Positions 33,118 through 43,405 of a stretch of 64,000 nt of DNA are shown here, one piece after another. Location of the stretch: positions 17,061,912-17,125,911 of the forward strand of contig CM043965.1 of the NCBI GenBank assembly GCA_014529385.2, read 5' to 3'. This DNA comes from Adiantum capillus-veneris (lineage: Eukaryota > Streptophyta > Polypodiopsida > Polypodiales > Pteridaceae). Each line of letters begins with the position of its first letter. The stretch's first letter is position 1. The notes under the pieces are model-generated. The model did not search any database and was not told where the DNA came from. It saw nothing but the letters and a program-made list of their open reading frames with translations. The position numbers and the translations under genes were made by a program.

Positions 33118-33443
33118 AGTTTTGGTTGCTGCCACTTAACCCAAATTGGGCCCCCAGTGCAAGTAGTAGCCTAAGATATGGGGTGTTGCTAGTCCAGAGG
33201 TTCCATTTCAGATGAATAACCCAATGGTGGAGTCCAAGTCAAAAGTCAAAAGTCAAAATCCAAAGTTGACTGCATCATGTCAAGTCAGAGAAGGGTCCAG
33301 ACACTTTTTGGGCCAAAAGAAGAGATTGGAGTGTCCAAATTGAGCATGCAGGGCATGGTTGGGACCAACAACGAGGGTATATACCACATGTAAGGTCAAA
33401 GTTGCAATTTGATCCATGTGGCAGCAACCGCGGTTGCTTCCAT
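33118..33443. repeat. Half palindrome and near-perfect palindrome of the same family
   Basis: 33121-33135 is a lone right arm (TTTGGTTGCTGCCAC). 33418-33443 reads GTGGCAGCAACCG then CGGTTGCTTCCAT, near-palindromic. Confidence 0.85.
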
Positions 33444-33641
33444 TTTCACAATTTTGAAAACTGGAGCATACCATTGCAAAGTACATCTCTCAGGGATCCC
33501 AATGGCACCTTCCATGCACAAAATTGACAAATCTACACCAGGATACTAACAAAACTAACTTAGGGCACATATCTTGATGTCAGACACAAGTAACTGCTAA
33601 AATTTGTGCTCTAACCAAAGAAACTTGATGATTACCTTGTA

Positions 33642-36600
33642 CATGAACAAGCACTCCAAAGAAGATGAGGAAGAGGAGCAAGTACAAGCTAGATGAGCTG
33701 GAAGATTTCCAGCCAAACATGCAAAATGTCTTTGGAACCAAGGGCCAGCTTTATAAAAGAAGAGATCCAGCTGGCCCAAGGACAAAGGATCTTCACCACT
33801 ATATGGAAGGATGAGCAGGGGAGAAAATGGGGAGCACCTCAAATGCCTGCAGGGATTAATAGCATAGCATATCTACCAGAGAATGCAGACAGATCCATCA
33901 GAAGAATGGGAATGGACAACTACGTGGCGCAACCCATTGTCAGGGCCAAGTACAAGAGAGCATATGAGCTTCTTACCTCTCTACACAAAGAAAGTAAAGA
34001 CGTGGCAACCGCACACCTCACTAACTCGCAAGGGGAGAATCTTAAAGTGACCATAACTCCAGATACCCTTGCAGAGATCACCAAGTTTCCAAGGGGAGAG
34101 CCAATCCAGACGCAAGGCCTGACAGATGAAGATATTGCTACTACCAAGCTGTCGACGTTTGAATCCATCAAAGAACAGAGGGCTAGCCATCTTATGAGGG
34201 TCCTCTACCAACACTTCCATTTTGGCAGGCAACCTCGGTATACAAGAGCAGAAAAAGAACCTCGCCTCCACTCTACATCAAATAGTGCCTCAACATCTCA
34301 ACCTCACTTTGGACTTCGCCAAATGGGCGTTTGATAGGCTGCTAGCAGCAGCAGAGAGAAGGCAGTGGGACAAGCCTGCAGGGAAACCTATCCTAGGTGG
34401 AGCTGAAGTGCTAACAAAGATAGCCGCTCACCTAGTAGGAGAAGGAGATCAAATACAGGAGGCCCCAACTTCAGATGCATGGGCCAAGTTTATAAGAGCA
34501 CCGACAACAAGAGGCCGCGCTGCTCCATCCTCCTCGGTTAAACCCAAAGTAAAGAAACCAAAGAAGACCACTCAACCTGAATACCTCCATGATGAAGAAG
34601 CCAGCAGCTCCGAGGAAATTATTTTAGAAAGTGACAAAGAGATTGTGGAGCTAGGTGAAGAAGAGGAGGGTCAACTGGAACAAAAGCCCAAGACTGTGTT
34701 ACAACAAAAGATGGAAAAGACGGAAGCATCTGCTAAGGCAACGCTGGAGAAATTCCAAAAGAGGAAAGAGACCCAACAAGAGAAGAGAGCGGAGGAGAAA
34801 TAACAAAAAGAAGAACGTAAAAAGAGCCTTGCGGAAATGATGCGCGAGAGGATCAAAGCAAGGGGGCTAGCACCCAAAAGACCGGCCGTAAGCCTTGCAG
34901 AGTTGGAGCAGGCATCCAAGAAGGCAAGAAAGGCTCTTGAAGAAGCCACAGACAAGCCCAAAGAGCTCAGAACAAAGAAAAAGATGGATGTCAGGCCACC
35001 AGTAACAACTAAGACACCGATTGAAACACCCATCAAGGAGGCAGAGAAGCCAGGTGCGGCAACGGAAGAGCAAACGAAAAATCTGACTAAGAAAGTAGAA
35101 ACAACAAACAAAGAAGTAGAGCCTACACCGGAAATAAAAAAGCCAGCTGCAGAAGAGAAGGGCAAAGAAAAAGACGAAGAAGAAGTGCCACCCGAGACTC
35201 CCCACCCTTTGCAAGAAGAACTTAACAAAATAGAGGGAGAGCGGGCAGCGCAACTTATGATTGACATTGCTCTAGAACAAAGATCAGCAAGCCCTACACC
35301 CACCCTCCAGCCCATCACATTGTTAGAAACACCGGAGTTTGTACGGACAAAGAGAACAAAGGAGAAACAGAGACCTTCCAACTAGAAGAGCCAATATTAC
35401 CAAGGCCATTAACAGCAGAACAGCAAGCAGTCTTGACGCTAAGAGACCTTATGGCAGCCGGATATTCTTATGATGAGGCAAAAGAGGCCGTGTGATTCAT
35501 CCTACAGGCTTTATCGGCAGAAGTTCCAATTATAGAAATGGAAATGACAGAAGAAGAAGCTGGCAGAAGAAATAGCTAAAGAAGACGTGTGGACCATCAT
35601 GGCGCTCGAGAAGGAGCAAGAAAACAATGCAAATCTTAGCCCGGCTGTCGCCAGTATTAATACAGAATTGAAAAACAAAGAGAAGGAGGTGGAGGCACGG
35701 AACAAAGAAGCCAAGGAGTTGCGCAAGGCTAACAAAGAGCTAGAAAAGTCGAATATGGCGCTCCTCGAGGATTTAAGAAGAAGAGAAGCCCTGATCGAGC
35801 GCATGAGCCAGGAAAGAGACAGATATCAGAAGCAATATGAAGACGAGAAGGCTCATAAGGATCTGCAGGCTAGTGTGGCACAGAGCACGAGGCTGGTGCT
35901 CAAAAATAAAGAAAAACTTTATGAGCAAGCGCACAAAAGCGCAACGAAATCAGCAGAGGTTGCTTGACTCCAGCAAGTGGCCATCAACGCACTTAAACGA
36001 AGAGTACTGGATCAAGCTAGGCAGTTGGATTCCTTCCTAGAGAATCCAATGCTTATTCCGTCTACAGAACAAGAACTGGTCACATCTCTCCGTGCACAGA
36101 ATGAAAATCTAAGGGAGACATACAAAACAGAACAAACAGCCAAGGCTGCAATGGAGGAAGCCCTACACAAAGCAAAAAAAGACCAAGAGGAGGACTTATA
36201 GACCCTAAACAGTGCACTCGAGAACATAACAAAAGAAGTCCTGGACCTCCGGTCACAGCTGGCTAAAGTAGAGCGCATTCAGAGCCTACCACCAAGAGAA
36301 AAAGGAGAAGTAGTAGCTGTCAAAGACGCGGAGATAGAGCCAATAGACACCGGCCATGACACACAAGAGCAGGAGGAGGCAGGGAGGACATCTACTGCCC
36401 CAGGTGTAAAAAGGCCCAGAGAAGTCCGAGCCCTGCCTGCCGACCATTGGCTCACCACACAGAAGGTCGTGGCCAGGAATGCCCTCTTCGAGCAGGCACT
36501 ACTCTCCTTAGATCTCATCAAATTCTTCACACCAGAGAGAGTCAGAGAATTAATGCAGGATCCATCCCTACCCTATGCCATCGTATGATGGGAAACGATT

Positions 36601-37404
36601 GAAACCAAGAAAAAGTTAATGCCAATGCTGCTGCCAGACAACGAAGGATCCTATGGCACAATAGATTTGAGTGGGTGGGATGCACAAAGCTTAAAGGATC
36701 TCATACCAGAATGGAAGGAGGAGTATGTGGCAAAGAACAAACAGAGTGCCGCCATTAACTCCTTTGCTCCCCTCCATATTCAGATCGACCCTACTTTTTG
36801 CCCCATACTCAGACGCAGGAGATGGGAAGATTTTGAACAGGTGAATAAAGACCATCCGCATTGGCTAGACTACCATGTGTTAAGTGAGCCGAAGGAAGCA
36901 CCCTTCACTGGATACGTGCGCAAGGCCATCGCTCAAATGATCAGCCAAGTGAAGGGCAAGCACGACATAGCATGCAAAATGACGTTGAAAATTTTTCACA
37001 TGCTGTCTGCTTGCATCAACACCTTCAGAAACACGGAGCACACAAGATTACGGTGGACAACGTTCCTAGAAGGAACGAAAGGCCTGGTGTTCAGTCTCAA
37101 CGACACCCCGAAAATGAAGATCATATTTGGCCTGTTCGCCCATATCATGTTCTTGCCAAGCACCTACATGCAGACATTCGAAGAAGCATTCTATACAAGA
37201 TTCTTCGAGTATGATTCCACGGTCTTCATGTCTGTATGCAAGGACTTGTGCGCCCGTTTTGTGGCCTTCACGCTTCATGACCGAGATACTCCATTCTCGA
37301 GGATTTCAAGGCCACAAGAAGAAGACCAACTGGAACAGATGATCCTCGCCTTCAACGAGTATCTTAAGCAGAATAACAAAGCCGCCCCAGAGGAAAGCAA
37401 CTGA
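33642..37404 (+). pseudogene. gypsy-2 third coding region: coiled-coil protein of unknown function (broken)
   Basis: From about 33642 to 37404 the plus strand carries coding-like sequence of about 1250 codons broken by frameshifts (near 33780, 34235-34290, 35360, 35545) and stops (34801, 36586 among others). N-terminal part: NYVAQPIVRAKYKRAYELL, ITPDTLAEITKFPRGEPI and LDFAKWAFDRLL. Middle: a very acidic then Lys/Glu-rich low-complexity stretch, and long heptad-like helices (35587-36201, KELRKANKELEKSNMALLED). C-terminal part (36619-37404, 261 residues intact): LSGWDAQSLKDLIPEWKEEY, LRWTTFLEGTKGLVFSL. No signal peptide or membrane segment stands out, so it is not an obvious envelope gene. It ends 25 bases before the polypurine tract. 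I do not recognise its family. Confidence 0.65.
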
Positions 37405-37428
37405 GCAAAGACAAGTCTTGTCGGGGAC

Positions 37429-37451
37429 GACAAGAAACGGGAAGGGGGGAG
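37429..37451 (+). promoter_or_regulatory. Polypurine tract of gypsy-2
   Basis: GAAACGGGAAGGGGGGAG directly precedes the 3' LTR start TGTTGATGGG, where plus-strand DNA synthesis is primed. Confidence 0.92.
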
Positions 37452-38432
37452 TGTTGATGGGAGTACGGAATGACCGTCAAAAGATGCGGATAAAGAGCAG
37501 AGGATAAGCAGGAGTCCCCTTAAAACCCATTTGTATGTGTGTACAACATTTTTGCGCCTGGAGCCAGCGTTGTAATTTCAATGACGGGACTCGTTCCAAG
37601 CCCGTAAAGCCTTGTAAATCCTTGTAAATGATTAGATGAGCCATAGCCGGACTCCAATGATCAGTAATCTCAAACCCCCGCTCTAATTATCAATTGTGAG
37701 CCAATTTGGAAGTAGGTATATAAGCCAAAAGCTCTATTTTTCACAGACAACTCACTTGTAATTTCTGGGAGCTTGGTGAAGAGAGCTCACCTACGCGTGC
37801 ACACTCACGGTTTCGCCCACAGGTATGCTAATGCAAAGACCTTTCATATGTTGCTTCTATATGCTCTTAGCTTCATGTTGATGATCATGATGTTGGTTTT
37901 GAGTGTGTATGCGACGCAATGAGCGGTTGAAGCTCTAGGTCTCCCTCTTGTGTGTTTTGCTCATTGTGCGTTATGTGTGATGTGTATTGGGATTCTGATC
38001 ATAGACATACGTTCTAGGTGGTAAAGCTAAGCCTTGCAAGCCCTCAATCATTCGATTTGAGTGAGGTTAGGTGTGGTGGCAATTGCGGTTGTCCATATAG
38101 GCCATTTTTTGAAATGTCGGATTTAAGCCCGGAAACTCATTCCCCATAGTCTTAAGGCCTAGGTTCCTAAGTTTCATGATGATTGGACTTCGTTTCATGT
38201 CCATTTGACCATTAGAGAGCCCGATACGCTCGTAGGAGACTTTTGCAGTTTCTACATCTGTTTCCCCTGTAGGACATTCGTGACTCTTCCTCCTCCTTGC
38301 TTTGTCGTCTAGGACATAGCATGCGATGTTTCCATGCACTAGTCGGGTCAGTTACACCCTCGGATTGACATATTGTATGTTGGTTTGAGTTCTCGCTTCG
38401 CTACATCGTTCGATCGCGGCGATCCACCAACA
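37452..38432 (+). repeat. 3' LTR of gypsy-2
   Basis: 981 bp, near-identical to the 5' LTR, ends CCAACA and is followed by ATGCC, against ATGCA before the 5' LTR. Confidence 0.94.
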
Positions 38433-38825
38433 ATGCCCAAACATACAATCTAAATATGGCAAGGTCGAGGTGGCTACAGGGTAGTCCCTAGTGAAGACGA
38501 AGGCTGAAAATATATGTGCCTCAGTCCGGGTCTACAGCCTGCATCAAATCATCTGGCTACCCTTGCAAGTAGCTACCGTACTCTCCTGTAACACAGTGAT
38601 GGCAGTTGTTGCAAGAGTTCTGGGTATATCTACATACAGATTACGATTATCGTAATTTTATAACTTCCATTAATCCTATTTTTATATGACATGTACACGT
38701 GAAATTCCTTGTAAACAAGGTTGGTGTACTTGGCCAGATAGAGACCGCAGCAATTACTAAAGCAATTTGAAGTTGAAGGCGAATACAAATAGCAAGTCGT
38801 ACGCAATCTATACTAATAGATAAAA
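38433..38825. other. Interior of the short-LTR element right of gypsy-2
   Basis: No gene or repeat recognised. It continues the DNA interrupted at 18567 and ends at the miniature element's TAGATAAAA duplication. Confidence 0.5.
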
Positions 38826-39318
38826 GGGAAAATTACCAAAATACCCCTCTAATTTGAGGAAATTCCCAAAATACCCCTCAAATTTCAAAAATTCCCAAAA
38901 TACCCTTGTATCTATTTTGGTTGGATTGTTCAAGATTTTCTAATCTTCATTCATTTTTGACAATTGAGATCCGTTTTTGAGTGCTCAGCATGTAATTTGT
39001 CACCAGTTACCATCGCTAAAAAGGCAATTATGTCTAAAAATAATGAAGCAATTCATCTCCAAAGCTTACGTAACCAACTTAAATTGTAGTTTTAGCATCT
39101 TGTACGATAGACAATCACTCGTCTTGTGAAGACCTACAACAAATTTATTTTTCGAGAAATTTACTCTCACAATCAGGGGTATTTTGGGAATTTTGAAAAA
39201 TTTGAAGGGCATGTTGGGAATTTATGACAAAATATCGGGGGTATTTTGGGAATTTTTGAAATTTGAGGGGTATTTTGGGAATTACCACAAATTAGAGGGG
39301 TATTTTGGTAATTTTCCC
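38826..39318. mobile_element. Mutator-like miniature element (493 bp)
   Basis: It begins GGGAAAATTACCAAAATACC and ends with the complement GGTAATTTTCCC. The inverted similarity extends at least 80 bases inward, with repeated AAAATACCCCTC phrases. The 9-bp duplication TAGATAAAA lies at 38817-38825 and 39319-39327. Nine-base duplications with long GGG-starting inverted repeats are typical of Mutator-like elements. There is no coding capacity, so a relative's transposase would be needed to move it. Confidence 0.93.
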
Positions 39319-39327
39319 TAGATAAAA

Positions 39328-39562
39328 GGGGAGGGAATTCCCGCTCCCTCCCCCGGACACGTGGCAAAAGGAGAATCATCCGGCCAGTGTTCCCTGCACC
39401 GGCCAACTGTGCGAGACAGAATGCGTCCCCTCCAGGCTCCAGTCCTCCCGAAAAAGAAAAGAATGCTCTTCATCTGCAGCCGCCCGCTCCTGACTCGAAG
39501 TTATAAAGCCAACTAGATGTTCTCCTTTTTCCCTCCTTTTTCTTCAGCTTCGTTCCATTCCG

Positions 39563-39624
<62 letters not shown>

Positions 39625-40140
39625 TATAGACAACAGGTCCTTGCCAGTGAAGATGATGACAAGCATGCTCTTTAACTTCGCCTACATTTCCTCTACCACG
39701 TCAATAGCCACACAGTCTGTGAGGTGCTTCGCGAACAGGTCAGCACTCAACAGGCGCTCATTTCTCCAATATAAAGACACGGTTGCAGCAAGGTGGCAGC
39801 CCGTTGAGCAAGTTGCAGGTGCTACATGGTATCAAGATTCTCCGTACGGACTGTAGTATGCAGCTACAATTGCCGTCAACAGATGGCAGAGGGAGAGAGA
39901 GAGAGAGAGCGAGAGAGAGAGAGAGATGTTAAGTCAAGAAGAAGGAGCCGGTTTAGGGTTGGGAGCTGCCCATGCAGCACCTCAACATGCAGTTCGGGGC
40001 TTTGGCAATGCAGCTCCCAGCTATGGTGCTTCTGCAATTGCTACGTCACACAAGGAAGGGGCTATGGAGGGCGACAAGGACGCCTTTTTGAAGGGCAAGG
40101 CTCACAGAAGAGACAACAGCAGTGAAATTTGGTGGGGGCA

Positions 40141-40187
<47 letters not shown>

Positions 40188-40553
40188 CACGTTGTCAAGT
40201 CACGAAGAAGGAGCCGGCCGGCTTGAGGGTTGAGAGCCACACATGCAGCACCTCAACATACAGTTCCTGGCAATGGGACTGTAGCTCCAGGCCATGGCAC
40301 CCCTGCAACTGCTAATCCGCACAAGGAAGGCGCTATGGAGGGAGGCAAGAACGCCTTTTCGAGGGGCAAGGCTTACGAAAAGGACAGCAATAGTGAGCGT
40401 CGGCGAGGGCGACGTCAAGATGAAGATGGAAATTTTCTAGGTAGCAACCTTAGCACATGCCACACGTTTCTCTTTGTATGGCATTATGGAATATGACTAG
40501 CATTGAATGAAAAAAGAAAAAAAAAAAGAGAGTTGTGCTGAGGCATCTTACTA

Positions 40554-40591
<38 letters not shown>

Positions 40592-40833
40592 TGTCCCAGG
40601 CACCGAATGCGAACGCAGTGAGAGAGAGAGAGAAGAGAGAGAAGTATCCAATCGAGAGCAAGAGAGAGAGCTCTAGCTCTGTGGCGTGCAATGTTTCTCA
40701 AGTGTGTGGCCTTCTAAGCAGTGGCGACCTTCATCATTCGAACACATCTCAATCCGCTTTCTTCTTCTCTTCCACCTTTCTCTCTCTTAAAAGAGGCTTT
40801 GTCCTTTCGAGCACCCAACATCGTTTGAGTTCA
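39328..40833 (+). pseudogene. Possible 5' part of a glutaredoxin gene copy, with duplicated (GA)n-separated segments
   Basis: A TATA-like TTATAAAGCC near 39502 precedes a (GA)n array (39573-39622) and an ATG at 39653. The frame from there (MTSMLFNFAYISSTTSIATQ, then SVRCFANRSALNRRSF) looks like an organelle-targeting peptide: Ser/Arg-rich with almost no acids. It ends at a TAG at 39854-39856. Beyond it two diverged tandem segments (about 39928-40140 and 40190-40400) share AAPQH, HKEGAMEG and AFxxGKA phrases. Because an unmistakable CGFS glutaredoxin end follows at 40836, the whole may be a decayed gene copy, but the link between the two parts is not proven. Confidence 0.4.
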
Positions 40834-40835
40834 TT

Positions 40836-41720
40836 CCTCAATGTGGGTTTTCCAAAATGGTGGTGCAAATATTGAATTCATTGATTGTACCTTATGAGAC
40901 GGTGAACATTCTTGAGATCCTGCCATTAAAATCTACTCGAGTTGGCACACATTTCCTCAGCTCTACATAGATGCTACAGATTTAAGTGTATTTGGAGCTT
41001 TGCTTACCCCATTAAGCATAGCTATCTTGCCTGTTCCATTATGCATCAAGGTGTATGGACTGGAGCCGAGCACTTAAAGCTAAAATTGGAGATGGAAAAT
41101 GCAAAAGATGTTAGGCTGAAGAAGACTTATCACACATCTTTTTTGGCTGCAAAGCTAACAAGAGAAAGCTGCAGATATTTCATTACTGTTGTTCGAGCCT
41201 TCACCCTCAACCTCTTACTATTAATGAAATCCTCCTTGGAGAATGTAATAGACTTGACATCCCCCTGTGGAATCTATGGAGAATGGAGTATATATGGGCC
41301 TGCTGGACCCAAAGGAATGAAGCAATCTTCCAATCTCAGTTCAAAGACAACTCTTGTGTTTTCTCCATGGAGCTTAAAAGAATAGCTGTTAAATCCTCCA
41401 AGCAGATGATAGAAGTGTACAGTCAGCCTCTTAACTCTATTCAAAAGTGCCTAAGGTGGCAGTGCTGGCGTGATGCCATGCTCTCATATTATTCCTCAGA
41501 TAGACTTAGGATGATTTGTTTGGCCTTATCTTTGTAAAGAAGTCGGGATGCCTCTCTTCCCTCCTGTGAGGCACCGTTGTAAAGCTCCACCCCTTTTTTA
41601 ATCCAATTTCATGTTTTCTCAAAAAAAAAAAAAAAAAACTTTGGAGGTTGCGACGGTACTTTGGAGGCATTCAAGAATGGGGAGCTACATGAAACAATTG
41701 AGGAAGCGATGTGTTCCTAG
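40836..41720 (+). pseudogene. CGFS monothiol glutaredoxin pseudogene, copy 1 (split by a LINE)
   Basis: It reads IPQCGFSKMVVQILNSLIVP then YETVNILE from 40836. This contains the CGFS active-site motif that ligates a [2Fe-2S] cluster in the plastid-type (GRXS14-like) class. After a small deletion it continues in another frame to ACATAGATGC at 40974. There a LINE tail is inserted (40975-41638). From 41639 the last part resumes (CTTTGGAGGTTGCGACG, then an altered TIEEAMCS-like end) to a TAG at 41718-41720. Family members transfer iron-sulfur clusters in the chloroplast stroma. Frameshift, deletion and insertion make this copy non-functional. Copy 2 at 41995 shows the uninterrupted order. Confidence 0.85.
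40975..41638 (+). mobile_element. 5'-truncated LINE (non-LTR retrotransposon) 3' end with poly(A)
   Basis: The insert is absent from glutaredoxin copy 2 and ends in 18 A residues (41621-41638). It carries the C-terminal part of a LINE ORF2 in shifted frames: EDLSHIFFGCKA near 41105, typical of the zf-RVT zinc region; LWNLWRMEYIWACWTQRN near 41270; and a tail ending in a TAA at 41535-41537. About 85 bases of 3' UTR precede the poly(A). No target duplication is visible: copy 2 has six extra bases (AGAAGT) at this point, so insertion went with a small deletion. Confidence 0.85.
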
Positions 41721-41869
41721 GAATTGGTGCAATTTGTGTATGATGGACCTAACATACAATGTTGTACTATAGATTGTCTTGAAATTAAAAATGTTCGTGA
41801 ATGCTACTGAGAGAGAGAGAGAGAGGGGGGGGAGCGTGACTCCTAGAAAATTGAGAGAGAGAGAAAATT

Positions 41870-41944
<75 letters not shown>

Positions 41945-41994
41945 TCAAAGACTTTTTCACGCTCTGCTAGTGTTCGAGAAAAATGTGTCTCGGC
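41639..41994 (+). other. 3' flank of glutaredoxin copy 1 with (GA)n and (CA)n arrays
   Basis: It contains the end of copy 1, a 3' UTR-like stretch (AATTGGTGCAATTTGTGTATG) shared with copy 2, and dinucleotide arrays at 41808-41824, 41872-41922 and 41924-41943. Confidence 0.8.
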
Positions 41995-42235
41995 TTAATA
42001 TCGTGGGTTTTCCAATATGGTGGTGCAAAGATTGAATGCATTGATTGTACCTTATGAGACGGTGAACATTCTTGAGAATGAGCAAATGCATTCTGCCATG
42101 AAAATCTACTCGAGTTGGCACACATTTCCTCAACTCTACATAGATGCAGAAGTCTTTGGAGGTTGTGACAGTACTTTGGAGGCATTCAAGAATGAGGAGC
42201 TTCAGGAAACAATTGAGAAAGCGATGTGTTCCTAA
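41995..42235 (+). pseudogene. CGFS monothiol glutaredoxin pseudogene, copy 2
   Basis: About 80 codons, continuous to a TAA at 42233-42235: GFSNMVVQRLNALIVPYETV, then NILENEQMHSAMKIYSSW, TFPQLYIDAEVFGGCDSTLE, and AFKNEELQETIEKAMCS. This is the C-terminal two thirds of a GRXS14-like protein, with the conserved TFPQLYI and GGCD glutathione-binding segments. The active-site cysteine codon of CGFS is CGT (Arg), so the active site is lost, and the upstream part (start, strand 1 and helix 1) is missing. Copies 1 and 2 and a third partial repeat at about 42330-42420 look like tandem duplications of one gene end plus its 3' flank. Confidence 0.88.
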
Positions 42236-42841
42236 GAATTGGTGCAGTTTGTGTATGATGGACTCAACATACAATGTTGTACTATAAATTGTCTTGAAAT
42301 TAAAAATGTTTGTAAATGCTACTTCAAAAGAGAGAGAGAGAGAGAGAGAGACTTTTTTGCGCTCTGCGAGTGTTTGGGAAAAATGTGTCTCGGCTTTTTA
42401 TTGTGTCGTTTTCAATATCAAAAATGCCGTTTGGGAGCAAGGAGAAAAGGAGAAATTCCGCTCCAAAATAGAGGAAAGTGGTGCAAAATCCTTTAAAAGT
42501 AACCTAATTTTCTAAAATTTCCTCTTGGCAGATTCAAGGAAAGAAATTTTGTATGTTTGGAAAAATGATTTTTCCCAAACACTGTCGGTGACTCTCCAAG
42601 CACAAAAGGTGTGTGTGGGTGTGATGGAGATGGTTAGGCATAGGGGGCGGGACAATCGCGCCAAAGGTGTGTCCGCCGCAAAGAGGAAGCAAGACAGAGA
42701 GCAAGCGATTTTGTTAATGCTTTAAATTGGAGAGAAAGGAAATGATATAGTAGGGGCGTTTCACACGTTTATAGTGTACTCAAACCCTAACAGACAAACA
42801 CTGCATGGTTCACCCCTCTAATTACTAGCTGAGCGTTCACA
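42236..42841. other. 3' flank of glutaredoxin copy 2 and partial third repeat
   Basis: The 3' UTR-like stretch of copy 1 recurs (42236-42310), then a (GA)n array (42331-42351). Next, a segment AAAAATGTGTCTCGGCTT near 42381 repeats that at 41980. After this no gene is seen. Confidence 0.65.
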
Positions 42842-43119
42842 CAATGAAGCTTGCTCACAAATCCTAATTCTCCCAGTTTTGACTCAGTTTAGGTGAGGGA
42901 GGCAAGGGGGTTTTACCCCTATCTAGGTAGGTTGAAAGAGGAGATCATTTGATGTTTCAAAATAATCGACAATTTTTGCACAATGAAGCTTGCTCACAAA
43001 TCCTAATTCTCCCAGTTTTGACTCAGTTTAGGTGAGGGAGGCAAGGAGGTTTTACCCTCGTCTAGGTAGGTTGAAAGAGGAGATCATTTGATGTTTCAAA
43101 ATAATCGACAATTTTTGCA
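42842..43119. repeat. 139-bp tandem duplication
   Basis: 42842-42980 and 42981-43119 are near-identical, both starting CAATGAAGCTTGCTCACAAA and ending ATAATCGACAATTTTTGCA. Confidence 0.93.
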
Positions 43120-43229
43120 ATGTTTCTCTATTTTCTTAAATTTTCAAGCAGATTTTCTCCTTCTTTCCCTCCTTTCAACCAACTGTTTTGATTTTTCAAT
43201 CGGCTCAAGGCTAAACTAAGGCACACTTT

Positions 43230-43248
43230 TCTCGAACATTGAGACGGA

Positions 43249-43284
<36 letters not shown>

Positions 43285-43405
43285 AGAGAGATAGAAAACG
43301 GGGAGGGAAGCTAAGGCACACTTTTCTCGAACATTGAGACGGAGACACACACACACACACACACACACACTCTAGAGAGAGAGAGAGAGAGAGAGAGAAA
43401 AGGGG
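43230..43405. repeat. ~95-bp tandem duplication with (CA)n and (GA)n
   Basis: Two copies start GCTAAACTAAGGCACAC or GCTAAGGCACAC, then CTTTTCTCGAACATTGAGAC, then (CA)n, TAGAGAGAG and AAGGGGGAGGG-like ends. Confidence 0.88.

Larger units (their letters stand above)
31084..33640 (+). other. gypsy-2 spacer between pol and the third coding region
   Basis: 2.5 kb without a convincing gene; short open frames lack domains. It resembles the element's leader in composition and repeated phrases (AAATTTTGG, CAAAATTG, AAGATATGG), and carries the GGCAGCAACC palindromes. It may hold an internal promoter or splice signals for the downstream coding region; that is inference only. Confidence 0.55.
18568..38432 (+). 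mobile_element. 19.9-kb Ty3/gypsy retrotransposon with extra coding regions (gypsy-2)
   Basis: LTRs of 983 and 981 bp (18568-19550, 37452-38432) run TGTTGA to CCAACA. Flanks ATGCA and ATGCC share four of five bases. A primer site close to tRNA-Asp follows the 5' LTR and GGGAAGGGGGGAG precedes the 3' LTR. Plus-strand order: leader with palindromes, gag, protease, RT, RNase H, duplicated integrase zinc module, integrase core, a second retropepsin-like domain, W-x-P-K repeats, palindrome-rich spacer, coiled-coil coding region, polypurine tract. RT-RNase H-integrase order defines Ty3/gypsy. The size and extra coding recall the Tat/Athila assemblage, but no second RNase H was found. Several frame lesions make this copy inactive. 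Confidence 0.95.

Noticed and set aside
33642-37404. Envelope-like gene in gypsy-2
   Set aside because: Position fits, but no signal peptide, membrane segment or furin-type site stands out; the region is hydrophilic and coiled-coil.
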